Shown: positions 19,260-27,485 of the stretch, in pieces
Layout: every line of letters starts with the position of its first letter
Position numbering within the stretch: the stretch's first letter is position 1
NCBI RefSeq assembly: GCF_001645105.1
Contig: NZ_LKEG01000054.1
Location: 31,328 to 95,327, forward strand
From: Pseudomonas marginalis
Lineage (GTDB): Bacteria; Pseudomonadota; Gammaproteobacteria; Pseudomonadales; Pseudomonadaceae
Direction: 5' to 3'
DNA length: 64,000 nucleotides
Made by a program: the position numbers and the translations under genes
Notes under the pieces: model-generated
The model's database searches: none
What the model was told of the DNA's origin: nothing
What the model saw: the letters and a program-made list of their open reading frames with translations, nothing else

Positions 19260-20339
19260 CTATATGAAAGCGTAAGCATTGCCCTGCTGAGGCCTGCCGC
19301 CTTTCTGGCCCCACAATTCAATGCGACCACCAATCACCGCCATTGAATGCCCGCCATAATCCACGACCCCTAGCTTACCGCTTGCGAGTTCAGAGCTGGA
19401 TGACTGTCTGTAAAGCCCCTTCAAACCAAGCCGATCCAGCGCCTCCCAGCCCATTTCGCCATTGTTCAGGCTTTGCATCGCGTGGGCAAAACTACGCTTT
19501 GCATCATTAGGGTTGTCATCAACGCCATTACCCTCCATCTGTGCGCGCTTGGCACTCGCCGCATACATGAAGTTAGCGTCAGTCATCATGGCCGGATCAT
19601 CACCTTGAAATTGCGCATAACTCGCTGCTTGCTTCAATTCAGCTTTTGACAAATGCAGATCAAACCCATCCCGCATCTTCACGTCATAACCATCGCCTGC
19701 CTGCTTTACGTCCTGAAAGACATCGGTAGGTTTCTGGCCAAACTTCATCATTGCCGACTTTATGGCTGAAACAGTGACACAGTTACCGTCCGGCCCCTGC
19801 TTGAAACCACTCCAGATATTGCCAGCTTCTCTGCCCATGCCGGGTTTTTTACCTGGGTTGCTAGGGTCAGGCTTGTAATCAAAGTGGCGCGCGCCCTCGG
19901 TAAAGGGCTTGTTGGTCATCGGCTCACTGCCGCCGAAATCGTTCGGATTAACCCTGACGCCGCCACCGCCACCACCACCGCCACCGGGTGATGGCGGAGA
20001 CGGGGGCGGAGTAACGCCCTCATCCTCCTCAGGGAACAACTCTTTCAGCAATCGTTTGAGAAACTCAAGAAACTGCTGATCAGCGTCGTCGATCAGCTTC
20101 TTAAGGATCTCCTTGAATTTTTCATCACCCAGTTGCTCGCGCAGCTTGTTCAATTTATCCCGCGAGTCTTGAACCGTCTGCGTCTTGCCTGTTTGCTGCG
20201 CCTCAAACATTTCGTTGAGCAGCTTTTTGACCGCAGTTACCTCAGCAGTGGGCGTGACCGGTGTGGCATCCCCTCGCACGACACCCGGTAAAGGAACTGC
20301 CCGCCCAGCACCTGGCCCAAAAACGCCTGAACTCCACAT
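19260..20339 (-). CDS. Effector-like protein with single-Cys C-terminal domain, unrecognised
   Basis: This 359-residue protein starts at ATG 20339 (MWSSGVFGPGAGRAV), with AAGGGG upstream. There is no signal peptide or membrane helix. Residues 1-32 are Gly/Pro/Val-rich; 33-105 are a charged helical, probably coiled-coil region (KKLLNEMFEAQQTGK to FLKRLLKELFPEE); 110-127 are a Pro then poly-Gly linker; 135-359 form a compact domain. Its only cysteine, C187 (GPDGNCVTVSAIKSAM), and H331 (DYGGHSMAVIGGRIELWG) are placed like a papain-fold Cys/His pair. This architecture suggests a secreted effector or toxin (inference). GC in lines counted is about 47-57%, lower than the flanks. It sits alone between terminators, between nrdA and flgE. 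Confidence 0.7.
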   Translation of the reverse strand: MWSSGVFGPGAGRAVPLPGVVRGDATPVTPTAEVTAVKKLLNEMFEAQQTGKTQTVQDSRDKLNKLREQLGDEKFKEILKKLIDDADQQFLEFLKRLLKELFPEEDEGVTPPPSPPSPGGGGGGGGGVRVNPNDFGGSEPMTNKPFTEGARHFDYKPDPSNPGKKPGMGREAGNIWSGFKQGPDGNCVTVSAIKSAMMKFGQKPTDVFQDVKQAGDGYDVKMRDGFDLHLSKAELKQAASYAQFQGDDPAMMTDANFMYAASAKRAQMEGNGVDDNPNDAKRSFAHAMQSLNNGEMGWEALDRLGLKGLYRQSSSSELASGKLGVVDYGGHSMAVIGGRIELWGQKGGRPQQGNAYAFI

Positions 20340-20467
20340 ATTCCGTTCCCCTTGATTGGTGAACCTCCTGGGCTCTGATCCGATCAGTGGCAAGACGGGT
20401 AATAGGCGTTCCTTACCGGGCAATTCAGCGCGTAACCCTAGGTGTCGCGGGCTATATTCCTACACGC

Positions 20468-20495
20468 AAAAAAAAGCCCCTCTTACGAGGGGCTT
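20468..20495 (-). terminator. Terminator of the flgBCDE operon
   Basis: Minus-strand hairpin AAGCCCCTC-GTAA-GAGGGGCTT followed by eight Ts lies 20 bp after the flgE stop. It separates the operon from the effector-like gene downstream. Confidence 0.88.
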
Positions 20496-20514
20496 CTTGT
20501 AGAGCACTGATGCA

Positions 20515-21819
20515 TCAGGTCATCTGAATGATGGTCTGCATGATGGTGCTCTGGGTGGAGATGGTCTTGGCGTTCGCCTGGTAGTTGCTCTGGGCCTTGA
20601 TCAGGTCCACCAGCTCGTTGGTCAGGTTGACGTTGGAGTTTTCCAGGGAGTTGGCCACGATCGAACCCAGGGTACCGGCTTGCGGGGTGTCATAACCTGG
20701 CTGGCCCGAGGCGAAGGTCTCTCTCCAGGTGGTGCCGCCCGAAGGCTGCAAGCCTTGTTCGTTGTTGAAGCTGGCCAGGGAGATCTGGCCGATGGCCTTG
20801 CTCTGCTGGTTGCTGAACGTGGCGAACAATACGCCGCTGCCGTCGATTTTCAGGCCGGTGATCTGCCCGGTCGCGTAACCATCGGTGGTCGGCGGGTTGC
20901 GGTAGCTGGCCGAGTTGTACTGGGTGACGTTACCCAGGTTGACGGCAATATTCGGCGCTGTCGCGTTGTTTGGCGCCCAATTACCGTTGGTCACCGTACC
21001 CGGCACCCAACCCGTGAGCGTCAAGGTTGTGCCGACCACGCCTGTACCGGTGACACCCAGAAGCTTACCGGCACCGTCAAAGGTATAGGTCGCTGGCACG
21101 GGGGCGGTGGCGCCGGTGGTTGTAGGCTTAGTGCCATCCAGGTTACGGCCGTCGATCAACGTGTAGGCCTTCCACTCGTTGGGGTTCGACTTCACCATGT
21201 ACTGCACCATTTCGTGGGAGTTACCCTGGGCGTCATACAAAGTGGTGCTGTTCTGGGTGGTGAAGGTGCTCGTGTCAGTAGGATCAAACAGCTTGGTAGT
21301 CTGGTCGATCACCGGCGACGACGAGTTCAGGTTACTGGTGGAATCCACCTTGGTGGACGCCTTGGGTGGCAGGTACGACAGGTTCAGTTGCAGGTCGGTC
21401 AAGCCGCCCTTGACGATGTTGCCGTCCGCGTCCGCGGCGTAGCCTTGCAAGCGCGAAGTGCCGGTATTGTTGGTGATATAGCCGTCTTTGTCGGCACGGA
21501 AGGCACCGCTGCGGGTGTACTCCAGCGAGCCGTCGCTGCCCTTCTGAACGAAGAAGCCACCGCCCTGGATCGCCATGTCCAGCACGCCGCCGCTGTTGTT
21601 GACGTCACCCTGGGTGAACTGCTGGGACACGGCCGCTAGGTTTACACCGTTGCCGATGCTGTTCTGGCCGGTGCCCAGTTTGGACGCGGCGTAGATGTCC
21701 GAGAATTCCGCGCGGGACGACTTGAAGCCAGTGGTCGCGACGTTGGCGATGTTGTTGCCGGTCACGTCCAGTTGTTTGTTGGCCGCATAGAGGCCGCTAA
21801 GGCCGATATTAAAAGACAT
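20515..21819 (-). CDS. flgE: Flagellar hook protein FlgE
   Basis: This 434-residue subunit polymerises into the flagellar hook outside the cell. The N terminus MSFNIGLSGLYAANKQLDVTGNNIANVATTGFKSS carries the conserved rod/hook motif, and the C terminus SNVNLTNELVDLIKAQSNYQANAK is the matching helix. The variable Ser/Thr/Gly-rich middle is surface-exposed. It is last in flgBCDE, 31 bp after flgD; flgF-L, which often follow, are not in this window. Confidence 0.95.
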   Translation of the reverse strand: MSFNIGLSGLYAANKQLDVTGNNIANVATTGFKSSRAEFSDIYAASKLGTGQNSIGNGVNLAAVSQQFTQGDVNNSGGVLDMAIQGGGFFVQKGSDGSLEYTRSGAFRADKDGYITNNTGTSRLQGYAADADGNIVKGGLTDLQLNLSYLPPKASTKVDSTSNLNSSSPVIDQTTKLFDPTDTSTFTTQNSTTLYDAQGNSHEMVQYMVKSNPNEWKAYTLIDGRNLDGTKPTTTGATAPVPATYTFDGAGKLLGVTGTGVVGTTLTLTGWVPGTVTNGNWAPNNATAPNIAVNLGNVTQYNSASYRNPPTTDGYATGQITGLKIDGSGVLFATFSNQQSKAIGQISLASFNNEQGLQPSGGTTWRETFASGQPGYDTPQAGTLGSIVANSLENSNVNLTNELVDLIKAQSNYQANAKTISTQSTIMQTIIQMT

Positions 21820-21850
21820 GTTTCTCTCCCTCTGCCGTATTTAGCCGGCT

Positions 21851-22576
21851 CTATGTACCGATAGTCTGAATTTGCGACAGCTTGACGCTGCCCATGCCAC
21901 CTGCAAGGTTCAGCAGCATCTCGCCGCCGGTCTTGCTCAAGGTCACGCTCGTTACCGTCGCAGGCAACGAAGTGGCCAGGGCGACAGCCTCGCCCTTGTC
22001 GTTCTTGGTAGTGGCATTGAAGGTGTAGGTGCCGGCAGGGGCGACCTCGCCATTTTCGTTCTTGCCATCCCAGATGAAGCTTTGGGTACCGGCGCTCTGG
22101 GCCCCCATGTCGAGGGTGCGCACCACAGTGCCATCTTTGTCGGTGATCTTGACGGAGACGTTGCCCACCGCCGAGGTCACCGCCACGGAACCGTTCATGC
22201 TCTTGCTGGTGTCGACCATGGCCTTGTCGGTCTGGATGATGATCGACCGCCCTACCAGCGACGACGCCTGCAGCGCTTGCGAGGAGCTGAAGTTGCTGGA
22301 GATGTTATTCACCGAATCGTTCAGGGTGTTGATGCCTTCCAGGCTACTGAACTGTGCAAGCTGGGCCACGAACGCGCCGTTGTCCTGGGGCGACAGCGGG
22401 TTCTGGTTTTTCAGCTGGGTCACGAGCAGTTGCAGGAACGCGTCCTTGCCCAGCGACTGGTTGCCCGTCGCCGACTTGGCGGCGTCGCCGACGCTGCTGT
22501 TGTCCGTTGCAGTCTTGACCTTGGAATTGAAAAGGTCCTGGACTGCCGTGTTGTTACTCGTATCAACGATGGCCAT
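21851..22576 (-). CDS. flgD: Flagellar hook cap / assembly protein FlgD
   Basis: This 241-residue scaffold caps the growing hook and is needed for FlgE polymerisation. Typical features are the N-terminal LGKDAFLQLLVTQLKNQNPLSP segment (about residues 42-63) and the FlgD Ig-like region with FIWDGKNENGEVAPAGTYTF. It is encoded 16 bp after flgC. Confidence 0.95.
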   Translation of the reverse strand: MAIVDTSNNTAVQDLFNSKVKTATDNSSVGDAAKSATGNQSLGKDAFLQLLVTQLKNQNPLSPQDNGAFVAQLAQFSSLEGINTLNDSVNNISSNFSSSQALQASSLVGRSIIIQTDKAMVDTSKSMNGSVAVTSAVGNVSVKITDKDGTVVRTLDMGAQSAGTQSFIWDGKNENGEVAPAGTYTFNATTKNDKGEAVALATSLPATVTSVTLSKTGGEMLLNLAGGMGSVKLSQIQTIGT

Positions 22577-22592
22577 TATTTGGCGCCCCTTA

Positions 22593-23036
22593 TCACTGAC
22601 CCAGGGTCAGGACCTTTTGCATCATGGTTTTGGCGGTGTTCATCATTTCCGCATTGGTCTGGAACGAGCGGCTGGCGGAAATCATGTCCGCCATTTCCTC
22701 GACCACGTTGACGTTCGGGTAGTACACGTAGCCTTTTTCGTTGGCCGCCGGGTGGTTAGGCTCGTAGCGGGCCTCCAGATTGCTCTGGTCTTCAACCACA
22801 CCGAGTACCTGCACGCCGGAGCCTGCGGCACCTTGGTCCTGGAACAGCGAGTCGCTGCCGCCACTCTGGCCACCCTGGAACATGGTGGCGAACACCGGGT
22901 GACGGGCGCGGTAGGTCTGGTCAATGCTCGAAGACACGGTCTCGGCGTTGGCGATGTTACTGGCGACGGTGTTCAAGCGCGTGGTCTGCGCGCTCATGCC
23001 ACTGCCGGCAATATTGAAAACACTGGACAGGGACAT
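22593..23036 (-). CDS. flgC: Flagellar proximal rod protein FlgC
   Basis: This 147-residue rod subunit starts MSLSSVFNIAGSGMSAQTTRL with the rod-family ASNIANAETV motif and ends SRSFQTNAEMMNTAKTMMQK, the conserved C-terminal helix. It follows flgB by 3 bp, indicating coupled translation. Confidence 0.96.
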   Translation of the reverse strand: MSLSSVFNIAGSGMSAQTTRLNTVASNIANAETVSSSIDQTYRARHPVFATMFQGGQSGGSDSLFQDQGAAGSGVQVLGVVEDQSNLEARYEPNHPAANEKGYVYYPNVNVVEEMADMISASRSFQTNAEMMNTAKTMMQKVLTLGQ

Positions 23037-23039
23037 GGC

Positions 23040-23447
23040 TTACTCTCCGCGCAGGGCTGACATCAGCCCTTTGAATTTGCTGTTAAGCAGGGTGAAGCTG
23101 GCTTGGAAGTTCACCGAATTCTCGGCGTAGGCCGATTGCTCCAGCTGCGCGTCGACGGTGTTCTGGTCGATCGACGGCTGCATCGGCGTGCGATACAGCA
23201 ACGACTCGTCACCACTGCTCAGGCCTTGCGCTTCAATATGACGGCTGTTGGTCATGTTCAAGGCGAAGGTGCCGTTCTTGGTCTTGTCCTGCTGGGCGGC
23301 GAGCACGGCAGAGAAGTCCAGGTCCCGAGCCTTGTAGTTCGGGGTATCGGCGTTGGCAATGTTGTTGGCCAGGACTTCAGCACGCTGGGCGCGGAAGCCC
23401 AGGGCTTGTTCGTGGATACCGAGCGCTTTATCGAAGCTGATGCTCAT
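23040..23447 (-). CDS. flgB: Flagellar proximal rod protein FlgB
   Basis: This 135-residue rod subunit is the first gene of flgBCDE. The start at 23447 gives MSISFDKALGIHEQAL; the longer frame upstream would run through the promoter. The rod motif LANNIANADTPNYKARDLDF is present. A sigma-54 -24/-12 element lies 46 bp upstream, in line with RpoN-dependent middle-class flagellar genes in Pseudomonas. Confidence 0.96.
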   Translation of the reverse strand: MSISFDKALGIHEQALGFRAQRAEVLANNIANADTPNYKARDLDFSAVLAAQQDKTKNGTFALNMTNSRHIEAQGLSSGDESLLYRTPMQPSIDQNTVDAQLEQSAYAENSVNFQASFTLLNSKFKGLMSALRGE

Positions 23448-23492
23448 GGCGGAAACCTTTAGGCTGACCTGCTTTTCGTTAACAGGGTTATA

Positions 23493-23507
23493 GCAAGGTG
23501 CATGCCA
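23493..23507 (-). promoter_or_regulatory. Sigma-54 promoter of flgBCDE
   Basis: Minus-strand TGGCATG-CACC-TTGC matches the -24/-12 consensus except for one base. It is placed 46-60 bp before the flgB start. Confidence 0.75.
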
Positions 23508-23647
23508 ATCTGGTGGAGGCCCGTATATCAGGGGCTTGCGAGGCGGTTGCCGGCGACGATGCCAGAAAAGCGGCAAGCGATTTCCGCGTGGCGCCAGTAA
23601 AGCGGCAATGGAGAGTTGCCGCTCTCTTGAAATTTGCCGCAAAAAAA

Positions 23648-23738
23648 ATGTGGGAGGGGGCTTGCTCCCGATGACGGTGTATCAGTGATAGCTATATCAA
23701 CTGAACCACCGCCATCGGGGCAAACCCCCTCCCACATT
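23648..23738. repeat. REPIN-like repeat 3
   Basis: Arms TGTGGGAGGGGGCTTGCTCC and ATCGGGGCAAACCCCCTCCC are in inverted orientation, between cheR and the flgB promoter. Confidence 0.88.
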
Positions 23739-23755
23739 GATCAAGTGAGACCGTC

Positions 23756-24583
23756 TTACTTGGCCTGGTAGATGATCCCAGGGCTGCACTGCACCATCTG
23801 GTAATGGTCCGGCAGGCCATTCAACGCTTCGGAAGCCCCGAGGAACAGATAGCCGCCGCGCTTGAGCGTGCCGTGAATGCGCAGCAGGATGTCTTTCTTC
23901 ACTTCGGCCGAGAAGTAGATCAGCACGTTGCGGCAAAACACCATGTCGAACTTGCCCAGGCTCGCGTAGCTGTCGAGCAGGTTGAACGAGCGAAACTCCA
24001 CGCGGCTCTTGATCGGCGCCTTGACCGCCCAACGCCCGGCCCCTTTGGAGTCAAAGTAACGTTGCAGGCGTTCCTGGGACAAACCACGGCCCAGGGCCAG
24101 GCTGTCGTACTCGCCGGTCTTACAGTTGGTGAGCATGGTGCCGGACAGGTCGGTGGCCACAATTTGCGCGCCCGCCTTTAACTGGCCCATGTTGGTTCGC
24201 TCGAACTCATCGATGGACATCGAAATCGAGTACGGTTCCTGCCCGGAGGAACAGGCAGCAGACCAGATGCGCAGACGCTGGCCCGGGCTGGCCTTGATAG
24301 CTTCCGGCAGCACTTTGCTCTTGAGCACTTCAAACGGATAGGTATCGCGAAACCAAAGGGTCTCGTTGGTGGTCATGGCATCGACCACCATCTCCTTGAG
24401 CCCACTGCGCGGCTGCCCCTGGATGCGCTGCACCAGCTCACCCAAAGACTTGATGCCCTGCTGCTCCATCATTTTGTTGAGACGGCTGGATACCAAGTAC
24501 TGCTTGTTTTCACCGAGCAATATGCCACAGGCTTTTTCCAGGAAGACCCGGAACTGTTCAAAATCCAAATTACCCGTAGACAC
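23756..24583 (-). CDS. cheR: Chemotaxis protein methyltransferase CheR
   Basis: This 275-residue SAM-dependent enzyme methylates glutamates of chemoreceptors for adaptation. It has an N-terminal helical CheR domain (about 1-75) and a Rossmann methyltransferase domain with the SAM loop IWSAACSSGQEPYSISM (about 107-123) and the FCRNVLIYF motif. It follows cheV by 43 bp and is probably cotranscribed with it. Confidence 0.94.
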   Translation of the reverse strand: MSTGNLDFEQFRVFLEKACGILLGENKQYLVSSRLNKMMEQQGIKSLGELVQRIQGQPRSGLKEMVVDAMTTNETLWFRDTYPFEVLKSKVLPEAIKASPGQRLRIWSAACSSGQEPYSISMSIDEFERTNMGQLKAGAQIVATDLSGTMLTNCKTGEYDSLALGRGLSQERLQRYFDSKGAGRWAVKAPIKSRVEFRSFNLLDSYASLGKFDMVFCRNVLIYFSAEVKKDILLRIHGTLKRGGYLFLGASEALNGLPDHYQMVQCSPGIIYQAK

Positions 24584-24626
24584 TGATACCGCCTCTTAAA
24601 TCGTAAGACCGCCAGGGAAAAGGCCC

Positions 24627-25559
24627 CTAGCTATGATCTGCTGCCTTGATCCGGTCGACTACCCGGGATGCCAGGTCATCAGGACGGAATTTGGCCAGGA
24701 AGTCATCGGCACCGACTTTCTTGACCATCGCCTGGTTGAATACACCCGACAACGAAGTATGCAGGATGATATGCAATTTTTGCATGCGCGGATCGTTGCG
24801 TATCTCGGCCGTGAGGGTGTAGCCGTCCATTTCCGGCATCTCGATGTCAGAGATCATCATCAAGAACTCTTCCTCCGGCTTCTTGCCTTCATCCACCAGC
24901 TTGCGCAGGTAATCCAGCGCCTGGCGACCATCGTTGAGCGCCACCACTTCGACGCCGACGGTTTGCAGGCAACGGGTCACCTGTTTACGCGCCACCGAGG
25001 AATCGTCCACCGTCAGTACCCGCAGCGAAATAGCCTTGTGCGCGGTTTCGGCGTCCACCACACCGACGGAAATCGATTCGGACGTGGGCGCGACTTCGGC
25101 GAGGATCTTCTCCACGTCGATGATTTCCACCAACTGGTTATCGACCCGCGTCACCGCCGTGAGGTAGTGATCGCGACCGGTGCCCTTGGGCGGCGGATGG
25201 ATCTCCTCCCAGTTCATGTTGACGATGCGCTCCACCGAGCGCACCAGGAAACCCTGGGTCTTGGTGTTGTATTCGGTAATGATCACGAACGGGTTCTCGC
25301 GGTCCTGCAACCCAGCAGAACCGGTGGCCAGGGCCAAATCAAGAATCGGAATCGTCGCGCCACGGATGTTAGCGACGCCACAGACCACAGGGCTGGACTT
25401 GGGCATGATGGTCAACTTGGGGCACTGCAGCACTTCCCGCACCTTGAACACATTGATGCCATACAGCTGCTTGCCATCCAGGCGAAAAAGCAACAACTCC
25501 AGGCGATTCTGCCCTACCAGCTGTGTGCGCTGGTTTACTGAATCCATTACTCCTGCCAT
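24627..25559 (-). CDS. cheV: Chemotaxis coupling protein CheV
   Basis: This 310-residue protein fuses a CheW-like coupling domain (about 15-165) to a receiver domain (about 175-305) with phospho-acceptor Asp in MMISDIEMPEMDG and Lys in DFLAKFRPDD. It links receptors to CheA with phosphorylation-dependent damping. Two starts are possible: 25559 (MAGVMDSVNQ) and 25547 (MDSVNQ); both have nearby GGAG. It is divergent from flgA and followed by cheR. Confidence 0.93.
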   Translation of the reverse strand: MAGVMDSVNQRTQLVGQNRLELLLFRLDGKQLYGINVFKVREVLQCPKLTIMPKSSPVVCGVANIRGATIPILDLALATGSAGLQDRENPFVIITEYNTKTQGFLVRSVERIVNMNWEEIHPPPKGTGRDHYLTAVTRVDNQLVEIIDVEKILAEVAPTSESISVGVVDAETAHKAISLRVLTVDDSSVARKQVTRCLQTVGVEVVALNDGRQALDYLRKLVDEGKKPEEEFLMMISDIEMPEMDGYTLTAEIRNDPRMQKLHIILHTSLSGVFNQAMVKKVGADDFLAKFRPDDLASRVVDRIKAADHS

Positions 25560-25613
25560 GCCTTGACTCCTACGCTAAAACCTTTGGGGGTGCGATGCGC
25601 ACCCAACACTAAA

Positions 25614-25628
25614 CGGCACGAGCTTTGC
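25614..25628 (+). promoter_or_regulatory. Sigma-54-like promoter of flgA
   Basis: CGGCACG-AGCT-TTGC differs from TGGCACG-N4-TTGC at one position. It lies only 13 bp before the annotated flgA start, so the predicted transcript would begin at about 25640, nearly at the ATG. Confidence 0.6.
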
Positions 25629-25641
25629 TATTTATTGGTTT

Positions 25642-26406
25642 ATGGATATTAAAACGACAGTTTCCCGACGCCCTGGTGCCCGACGATTGCGCAGATTGCT
25701 CTGCGCCGCGATGGCATTGCTTGCTGTTAGCCTGGGCACCACGGCCCGTGCCGATAACGTCACATTGCCTGATCTACTTATCGGCGTCACTCAAGGCTTT
25801 CTTGAGTTCACTGTAGAAGATTATCTGGCAACCACTCAGACGCCGGGGCGTTATGAAATCCAAGTCAACCAGTTGGACCCGCGTTTACGCATGCCAATGT
25901 GCGACAAGGAATTGACAGCCACGCTGGAAAGCCCCGCCCAACCCATCGGCCGCGTGACGGTGAAGGTGCGTTGCGACGGCGCCTCGCCCTGGACGGTGTT
26001 CGTGCCGGCACAGGTCAAACTGTTCCGCGATGTGGTGGTGGTTGCCCGGCCAATGAAACGCACCGGCATCATTGGTTTCGAAGATGTGGTACTGCGCGAA
26101 CGCGACATCAGCATGATCAGCCAGGGCTACCTGACCTCCCTCGACCAAGCGGTCGGACAGAAATTAACCCGACCAGTGGTAACAGACCAAGTCATCACCC
26201 TGGTGCATCTTGAACAGGCAGAGGTGATTCGCAAGGGCGATCAGGTGGTGATTTCCGCCAGCAGTGGCGGGCTGAACGTAAAAATGCCGGGGGAGGCACT
26301 GTCCAACGGTGGCATGAGTGAACAAATACGGGTCAAGAACCTCAACTCCAACCGTGTCATCAAGGCGCGAGTGACGGCCCCCGGGCAAGTCGAGGTTGCT
26401 TTATAG
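25642..26406 (+). CDS. flgA: P-ring chaperone FlgA
   Basis: This 254-residue periplasmic protein aids FlgI P-ring assembly. A long Arg-rich N region precedes the hydrophobic signal core LLCAAMALLAVSLGTTARA (cleavage near residue 36). The SAF-type domain follows, ending ARVTAPGQVEVAL. The ATG at 25642 lacks a Shine-Dalgarno and nearly coincides with the transcription start predicted from the sigma-54 element; an internal ATG at 25711 would leave only a truncated signal sequence. The gene starts the flgA-flgM-flgN-flgZ cluster. Confidence 0.9.
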   Translation: MDIKTTVSRRPGARRLRRLLCAAMALLAVSLGTTARADNVTLPDLLIGVTQGFLEFTVEDYLATTQTPGRYEIQVNQLDPRLRMPMCDKELTATLESPAQPIGRVTVKVRCDGASPWTVFVPAQVKLFRDVVVVARPMKRTGIIGFEDVVLRERDISMISQGYLTSLDQAVGQKLTRPVVTDQVITLVHLEQAEVIRKGDQVVISASSGGLNVKMPGEALSNGGMSEQIRVKNLNSNRVIKARVTAPGQVEVAL

Positions 26407-26483
26407 AGTGCTGGCAGAGGACGCTGGGTTTTTCTACACTGTGCACGAGATATTCCGTGCGCAGATTTATTGTCATTCGCGCC

Positions 26484-26510
26484 TAAAGTTCGTCCGGGTA
26501 TTGCCGAAAA
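26484..26510 (+). promoter_or_regulatory. Sigma-28 (FliA) promoter of flgMN
   Basis: TAAAGTTC-N11-GCCGAAAA closely matches the FliA consensus TAAAGTTT-N11-GCCGATAA, with exact 11-bp spacing. It gives a leader of about 30 nt to flgM. Confidence 0.85.
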
Positions 26511-26547
26511 CATGGCAAGCGTCCAAATACCCAGAGGTTTTTTGATC

Positions 26548-26871
26548 ATGGTCATCGATTTCAGCCGTTTAAATAACACCCCGACAACGTCAGGCACTAC
26601 GCGTACCACCGGTACCAAGGAAAACGTAGAAGCCAAGGCCCAGCCACTGCCCGCCAAGGCAGAACAGGCCGCCGTCAGCCAAAGCGGGGAATCCGTACAC
26701 CTGAGCAATGAGGCTCAACAGTTGCAGAAGGTCACTGACTCGCTGCGCGATCAACCGGTGGTCAATAAAGCCCGTGTGGCCGAATTGAAACAGGCAATCG
26801 CCGATGGCAGCTATAAAGTCGACAGCAACCGTGTAGCCAGCAAGCTGCTTAATTTCGAAGCCGAGCGCTAG
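26548..26871 (+). CDS. flgM: Anti-sigma-28 factor FlgM
   Basis: This 107-residue protein binds FliA until the hook is finished, then is exported through the hook-basal body. Start 26548 (MVIDFSRLNN) follows the FliA promoter. The N-terminal half is Thr/Ala/Pro-rich and disordered; the C-terminal half (SVHLSNEAQQLQKVTDSL, VNKARVAELKQAIADGSYKVDSNRVASKLL) is the FliA-binding FlgM domain. Its FliA promoter implies autogenous feedback. Confidence 0.95.
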   Translation: MVIDFSRLNNTPTTSGTTRTTGTKENVEAKAQPLPAKAEQAAVSQSGESVHLSNEAQQLQKVTDSLRDQPVVNKARVAELKQAIADGSYKVDSNRVASKLLNFEAER

Positions 26872-26919
26872 GCAAAGGCCTGCGCCGGGCTTTTGGACGC
26901 TTAAAACCCAAGGCCAGCC

Positions 26920-27390
26920 ATGCATCACGACGAAAATCTGCTTCAACTGATCATTGATGATCTAGCGCCGACGCAGCAGCTGCTCGAGCTACTCAGGGAA
27001 GAATCCCTGGCCCTCTACGGCCGCGACATGCCGCTGCTCGAAGAAATTCTGGCGCGCAAGCAATCGCTGATTGTCCTGCTGGAACAGCATGGCAAAAAAC
27101 GCAGCCAGATCCTCGTCAGCCTTGGCCTGCCCGCAGACCATGACGGCCTGGCGCAGCTGGCCAGCCACTCTTCGGTCGGCGATCAATTACTGGCCCAGAG
27201 CAAAGAACTCAATCAATTGCTCGCCCAGTGCCAGGAAGCCAACCTGCTCAACGGTCAGTCGATCCAGCTTCAACAAGCTACGACCGCCAACCAGTTGCGT
27301 ATACTTCACGGCGGAGAGCCTCCAGCGCTTTACAACGCTCAAGGTTCCACCTCGCGCCTGGTCAAGCCAAGCACTCGCAGCCAAGCCTGA
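26920..27390 (+). CDS. flgN: Flagellar export chaperone FlgN
   Basis: This 156-residue alpha-helical cytoplasmic chaperone carries the hook-filament junction proteins FlgK and FlgL to the export gate. The helical pattern (MHHDENLLQLIIDDLAPTQQ, LEEILARKQSLIVLLEQH) fits the FlgN family. It lies 48 bp after flgM and is probably in the same transcript. Confidence 0.9.
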   Translation: MHHDENLLQLIIDDLAPTQQLLELLREESLALYGRDMPLLEEILARKQSLIVLLEQHGKKRSQILVSLGLPADHDGLAQLASHSSVGDQLLAQSKELNQLLAQCQEANLLNGQSIQLQQATTANQLRILHGGEPPALYNAQGSTSRLVKPSTRSQA

Positions 27391-27485
27391 CGCCGGTTTA
27401 CAGCGCGGCTATCCAAGACGCGCCACATACTGGCAGAATGCCTGCTCTTGCGTGTAGTCGTATTTTGTCTGGAGATGGAAGAACC

